DNA of 64,000 nucleotides from JBBARC01 sp040400005. Its GTDB lineage: Bacteria > Pseudomonadota > Alphaproteobacteria > Acetobacterales > Acetobacteraceae. The stretch covers positions 16,080 through 80,079 of the forward strand of contig JBBARC010000008.1 in assembly GCA_040400005.1 (NCBI GenBank), read 5' to 3'. Of the stretch, positions 60,774 through 64,000 are shown piece after piece (position 1 is the stretch's first letter; every line of letters begins with the position of its first letter). The notes beneath the pieces were generated by a model that made no database searches, was not told the origin of the DNA, and saw nothing but the letters and a program-made list of their open reading frames with translations. The position numbers were made by a program, and so were the translations under genes.

Positions 60774-61187
60774 TTACCGGCCAACCCGCGCCATCGCCGT
60801 GCCGCCGCCCACCCCAAGCACCGCCGCCAGCGCGCTGAGCACCGAGCCCCAGGCAATGTCGGTCCAGGCCAGATACAGCGTCCACGGCCGCAGCACAGCA
60901 TAACAGGTCAAATCAAACGTGCTGTAGGTAAAGAACCCGTACAAAGCGCCAAACAGGGCAACCCTTGCCAAGCCTTGCGGGCGATCTGCGCGGGGCACCA
61001 CAAACACCATCATGCCGGCGATCTGCAGGAGGTAAAAGACAATCGCAACACCGATCCGCGCCTGATCGAGCATCACCGGCCCCAGCACTTGTTTGTAAAG
61101 TGGCGCTGCCACCAGCCCCAGCCACACCGAATCGATCAGCCCAAACGCCAGCAGGGTTGCCACATAAATACACGCATATCGTTTCAT
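60774..61187 (-). CDS. DUF2177 membrane protein
   Basis: 137 residues with four hydrophobic helices: KRYACIYVATLLAFGLIDSV, VAIVFYLLQIAGMMVFVV, RVALFGALYGFFTYSTFDLT, and WTDIAWGSVLSALAAVLG. DUF2177 proteins are small integral membrane proteins of unknown role. The gene stands between mreB and the PEP-CTERM gene on the same strand. Confidence 0.85.
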   Translation of the reverse strand: MKRYACIYVATLLAFGLIDSVWLGLVAAPLYKQVLGPVMLDQARIGVAIVFYLLQIAGMMVFVVPRADRPQGLARVALFGALYGFFTYSTFDLTCYAVLRPWTLYLAWTDIAWGSVLSALAAVLGVGGGTAMARVGR

Positions 61188-61373
61188 CGTGGCAAACCTA
61201 TCAACGAGGCAGACCGAAAAGCCGAACCCCGATGATATAGGGGCGGATCACCGTTTGTCGCGGGTCCTCGTTGGGGTTTTTGCCCCTTTGGGGTTTTTGC
61301 GTGGCGCGTTAGGGTCAGGAACACTCAACGGCGACCGCAAGGCCGCCCATCGGCGCGGCAAGTCTACGCGCGC

Positions 61374-62417
61374 CTAATACATTGATGTCAGTACATTGCG
61401 CAGCCGCTTGATCTCTTCTAACGCGCGGCCAGTGCCCAGCACCACGCAGGATAGCGCATCTTCCGCAATCACCACCGGCAGGCCGGTGGCATCGCGCAGC
61501 ACCTGATCTAAACGGTGCAACAGCGCGCCGCCGCCGGTCATGACTATGCCTTTGTCCACAATGTCGGCGGCAAGCTCGGGCGGCGTGTTTTCCAGCGCGA
61601 TTTTTACCGCTTCCACAATGGCGGCGACCGGTTCGGCCAAACTATCGGCAATCTGCGCCTGGCTCACAATTACCTCGCGCGGCACGCCGTTGATCAGATC
61701 GCGCCCTTTAACCGCTTTCCACGGCCCTTCATCGCCGTTTTCGGCCGGGCGGGCCGCACCCAGCTCAATCTTCAACCGCTCGGCGGAGGCTTCCCCAATC
61801 AGCAAATTATGATGCCGGCGGATATAATTGATGATGCTATCATCCATTTTATCGCCGCCGACGCGCACCGATCGGGCGAACACAATGCCACCCAGCGAAA
61901 TCACCGCAACTTCGGTGGTGCCACCGCCAATATCGACAATCATCGAGCCTGAAGGTTCGGTCACCGGCAGCCCAGCGCCGATCGCCGCCGCCATCGGTTC
62001 TTCGATCAGAAACACTTTGCGCGCGCCTGCCGATTCCGCACTTTCCTGAATGGCGCGGCGTTCGACGGCGGTGGAGCCCGACGGCACGCAGACGATAATA
62101 ATCGGACTGGCAAAGCCGCGCCGGTTATGCACCTTGCGGATGAAATGCTTGATCATTTCCTCCGCCACTTCAAAATCGGCGATCACCCCATCGCGCATCG
62201 GCCGAATGGCAGAAATATTGCCCGGCGTGCGGCCGAGCATCTGCTTAGCCTCCTCACCTACCGCCAGCACCTGCTTCTTGCCGCGCACATCGGCAATCGC
62301 CACCACCGATGGCTCGGCCAGCACAATACCGCGGCCCTTGACATACACCAGCGTGTTGGCGGTGCCGAGGTCGATCGCCATATCGGCGGACATAACGCCC
62401 AGCAGGCGGGAGAGCAT
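61374..62417 (-). CDS. mreB: Rod shape-determining protein MreB
   Basis: 347 residues from ATG 62417, the usual MreB length. Actin-like nucleotide motifs are present: DMAIDLGTANTLVYVKG (phosphate 1), VDIGGGTTEVAVISLGG (phosphate 2), and GIVMTGGGALLHRLD (adenosine). MreB filaments guide cell-wall synthesis of the elongasome. mreC and mreD do not follow downstream in this window, where a DUF2177 gene lies instead. Confidence 0.97.
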   Translation of the reverse strand: MLSRLLGVMSADMAIDLGTANTLVYVKGRGIVLAEPSVVAIADVRGKKQVLAVGEEAKQMLGRTPGNISAIRPMRDGVIADFEVAEEMIKHFIRKVHNRRGFASPIIIVCVPSGSTAVERRAIQESAESAGARKVFLIEEPMAAAIGAGLPVTEPSGSMIVDIGGGTTEVAVISLGGIVFARSVRVGGDKMDDSIINYIRRHHNLLIGEASAERLKIELGAARPAENGDEGPWKAVKGRDLINGVPREVIVSQAQIADSLAEPVAAIVEAVKIALENTPPELAADIVDKGIVMTGGGALLHRLDQVLRDATGLPVVIAEDALSCVVLGTGRALEEIKRLRNVLTSMY

Positions 62418-62656
62418 TCGCAAGGCAAACCTTTCGGGGGAATTGGGCAAAAACCATGGGGGTGGGGCGGCTCCGATTACCCCCCCCATCCGGCCACGAC
62501 AAGGGCGGTGTGCCATCAAACCGCCACAAGGCCCGCTTATCACAAAATTCGGAAGCTTAACGCAGATACGCAACCTATCGCCGCCCATATCGCTTTTAGG
62601 CTGGTGGCGCCTAAAATTGCCGCCCCGAGGTGGCTGACCGACCGGAGTTTTCAGTG

Positions 62657-63013
62657 ATGGCCCAATTCTTTGTAACCCCCGCCTTTGTAACCCCCGCAAT
62701 CATCGCCCTCGCGGCAACCCTTGCCTGTGCCGGTTGCACCAACCCCTACGATCCCGGCCAGCGCGCCATCGGTGGCGCCGCCCTTGGTGCCGGCACAGGT
62801 GCGTTGATCGGCGGCATTGCCGGCGGTGGCCGCGGTGCTGGCTACGGCGCCTTGGCCGGTGCCGCCCTCGGCGCCGTTGGTGGGGCGGCCACCACCCCGC
62901 AACCGCCGCCGCCGGGCTATTATCAGCAGCCCCCACCAGGTTATTACCAACAGGAACCGCCGCCAGGCTACGAACAGCAACCGCCGCCACCGCCCCCCGG
63001 TTACGGCTACTGA
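62657..63013 (+). CDS. Glycine-zipper lipoprotein
   Basis: 118 residues from ATG 62657, GGAG at 62644. The lipobox is ACAGC (Cys about 28). A glycine-zipper domain (GGAALGAGTGALIGGIAGGG and GALAGAALGAVGGAA) spans the middle, and a Pro/Tyr/Gln-rich tail (three PPPGYYQQ-like repeats) ends the protein. It resembles outer-membrane 17-kDa-antigen-like (Rick_17kDa) lipoproteins. It diverges from mreB. Confidence 0.85.
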   Translation: MAQFFVTPAFVTPAIIALAATLACAGCTNPYDPGQRAIGGAALGAGTGALIGGIAGGGRGAGYGALAGAALGAVGGAATTPQPPPPGYYQQPPPGYYQQEPPPGYEQQPPPPPPGYGY

Positions 63014-63105
63014 GTTTTCTTTTCTAAGATTGGGCTACCCTGCCACCAACGCTTAACTCTGCCGCGGTTCACGTCATCGGCGCCTCGGGCAGATCCGGGG
63101 CGGCC

Positions 63106-63942
63106 TTGTGCGCAGCTTTGTCCACCGCCGGCGGGCACGTGGTGCCGGTGGTGCGATCGGCCGCGCGCTTTGCCGCAACCGGGCTTGCTGGCACGCCACG
63201 CATCGCCGATGTCACGCAACCCGGCGAGCTTACCGCCGCCCTTGCCGGGGCCGCCTGGGTGATTTCCACCGCCCACGCCCGCAACGCCGCCGCCATTTTG
63301 GCCGCATCCCCGCCCGGCGCGCGTTTCATCTTCCTCGGCAGCACCCGCAAATTCACCGCCTGGCCCGATGCCCACGGCAATGGCGTGCTGGCTGGCGAAG
63401 CCGCGTTTATGCAAGACAGCCGCCCCGGCGTGTTTCTCCACCCCACTATGATCTATGGCGCACAAGGCGAAGATAACGTCCGCCGGCTGGCCAATCTGCT
63501 GGCTCGCCTGCCGCTGGTGCCGCTGCCCAATGGCGGCCGGGCGCTGGTGCAACCTATCCACCAGGATGATGTCACCGCCGCCATTTTGGCAGCCCTCAAC
63601 CAAAACTGGGAAACGCCCGAAACCCTGGTGATCGCCGGCCCCACCCCACTGCCTTACGCAGATTTCGTCCGCGCCGTGGCCCGCGCCGCAAACCTTGCAG
63701 CCCCCCGCATAGTGCCGGTGCCGGCCGCCCCGTTAATGGCGGCCGCGAGCATGACCCGCTTCATCCCAGGCCTGCCCCGCATCGGCCCCGCCGAAATCCG
63801 CCGCCTGCTAGAAGACAAAGCTTTTGATATCACCCCGATGCGCACGCGCCTTGGCATCACCCCGCGCACCCTGGCCCAAGGCCTCACGCAAACCTTTGCG
63901 CTGCCACCCATGGCAGGGCAATCGGGTGACAGTAAAAAGTAA
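63106..63942 (+). CDS. NAD(P)-binding epimerase/NmrA-like protein, start unclear
   Basis: 278 residues from TTG 63106. The open frame runs back to 63028 and the upstream codons spell VHVIGASGRSGAALCAAL, the Rossmann GxxGxxG motif expected at such an N-terminus. That segment contains no ATG, GTG or TTG, so either a rare start (CTG 63040) is used or a start was lost by mutation or error. Later motifs are FIFLGSTRKF, HPTMIYGAQGEDNVRRLANL and QPIHQDDVTAAI, typical of atypical SDR/NAD-dependent epimerases. A quinone-linked or sugar-modifying role is possible. Confidence 0.75.
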   Translation: MCAALSTAGGHVVPVVRSAARFAATGLAGTPRIADVTQPGELTAALAGAAWVISTAHARNAAAILAASPPGARFIFLGSTRKFTAWPDAHGNGVLAGEAAFMQDSRPGVFLHPTMIYGAQGEDNVRRLANLLARLPLVPLPNGGRALVQPIHQDDVTAAILAALNQNWETPETLVIAGPTPLPYADFVRAVARAANLAAPRIVPVPAAPLMAAASMTRFIPGLPRIGPAEIRRLLEDKAFDITPMRTRLGITPRTLAQGLTQTFALPPMAGQSGDSKK

Positions 63943-64000
63943 GAATTTTCGTAACTGCCCAGGTAGGCGACTCGGATAGTAATTGACCGGTTACGGTGTG

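Noticed and set aside
1..64000. CRISPR arrays, tRNA or rRNA genes
   Set aside because: No regularly spaced direct repeats of 25-40 bases and no cloverleaf or rRNA consensus sequences were seen on reading.

Overview
The window looks like chromosomal DNA of a GC-rich alphaproteobacterium, most likely in or near Rhodospirillales/Acetobacteraceae. The reasons are a GC-rich base composition (39 of 60 bases in the sampled stretch 25201-25260), MreB as a housekeeping gene, TonB-receptor-driven uptake, PEP-CTERM proteins, and a repeat of paired CTTCTTTTTCT-type hairpin arms that I associate with Acetobacteraceae. The taxonomic placement is inference. No rRNA, tRNA or CRISPR array was seen.

About 9-51 kb is a large catabolic region for a hydrophobic, probably steroid- or terpenoid-like carboxylate, built from many short, tightly packed, often divergent operons. 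It holds a TonB-dependent receptor, two acyl-CoA synthetases, CoA transferases (one tandem fusion, one apparently permuted), a DUF35/thiolase-like pair resembling steroid side-chain aldolases, enoyl-CoA hydratases, an acyl-CoA dehydrogenase, an aldehyde dehydrogenase, at least six SDR oxidoreductases, a cytochrome P450, a KstD-like flavin dehydrogenase, a KshA-like Rieske oxygenase, SnoaL-like proteins, an EthD protein, DUF1214 and DUF6285 proteins, an APH-type kinase and a CrtC/AttH-like lipocalin-fold protein. Two sulfatases (Cys-x-Pro-x-Arg type), a formylglycine-generating enzyme and a sulfotransferase suggest that sulfate esters are removed and added. KstD plus KshA is the classic pair that opens steroid rings A/B; no Ksh reductase lies in the window, so the substrate assignment is inference.

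Five divergent intergenic regions of the catabolic cluster carry a similar dyad, TGCGWW-N17/18-WACKMA (19.1, 33.3, 40.1, 42.9 and 47.4 kb). This suggests one regulon. A tandem pair of Lrp/AsnC regulators next to one of the sites is the best local candidate for the controlling factor.

At 0-9 kb lie a sulfatase-FGE operon, a beta-propeller-like protein, a PEP-CTERM protein, an overlooked small lipoprotein, and a nitroreductase/OYE operon divergent from a TetR regulator. At 52.3-57.3 kb is a degraded island: an AT-rich type IIG restriction-modification gene flanked by a serine-recombinase remnant, a truncated and frameshifted integrase, and an IS transposase remnant. At 57.4-64 kb are a fatty acid desaturase, small secreted proteins, a second PEP-CTERM protein, a DUF2177 membrane protein, mreB, a glycine-zipper lipoprotein and a Rossmann-fold protein whose start codon is unclear.

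Two copies of a ~125-nt double-hairpin repeat lie in opposite orientation. One is read in frame through the signal-peptide region of the FGE gene; the other sits between convergent genes as a likely terminator.
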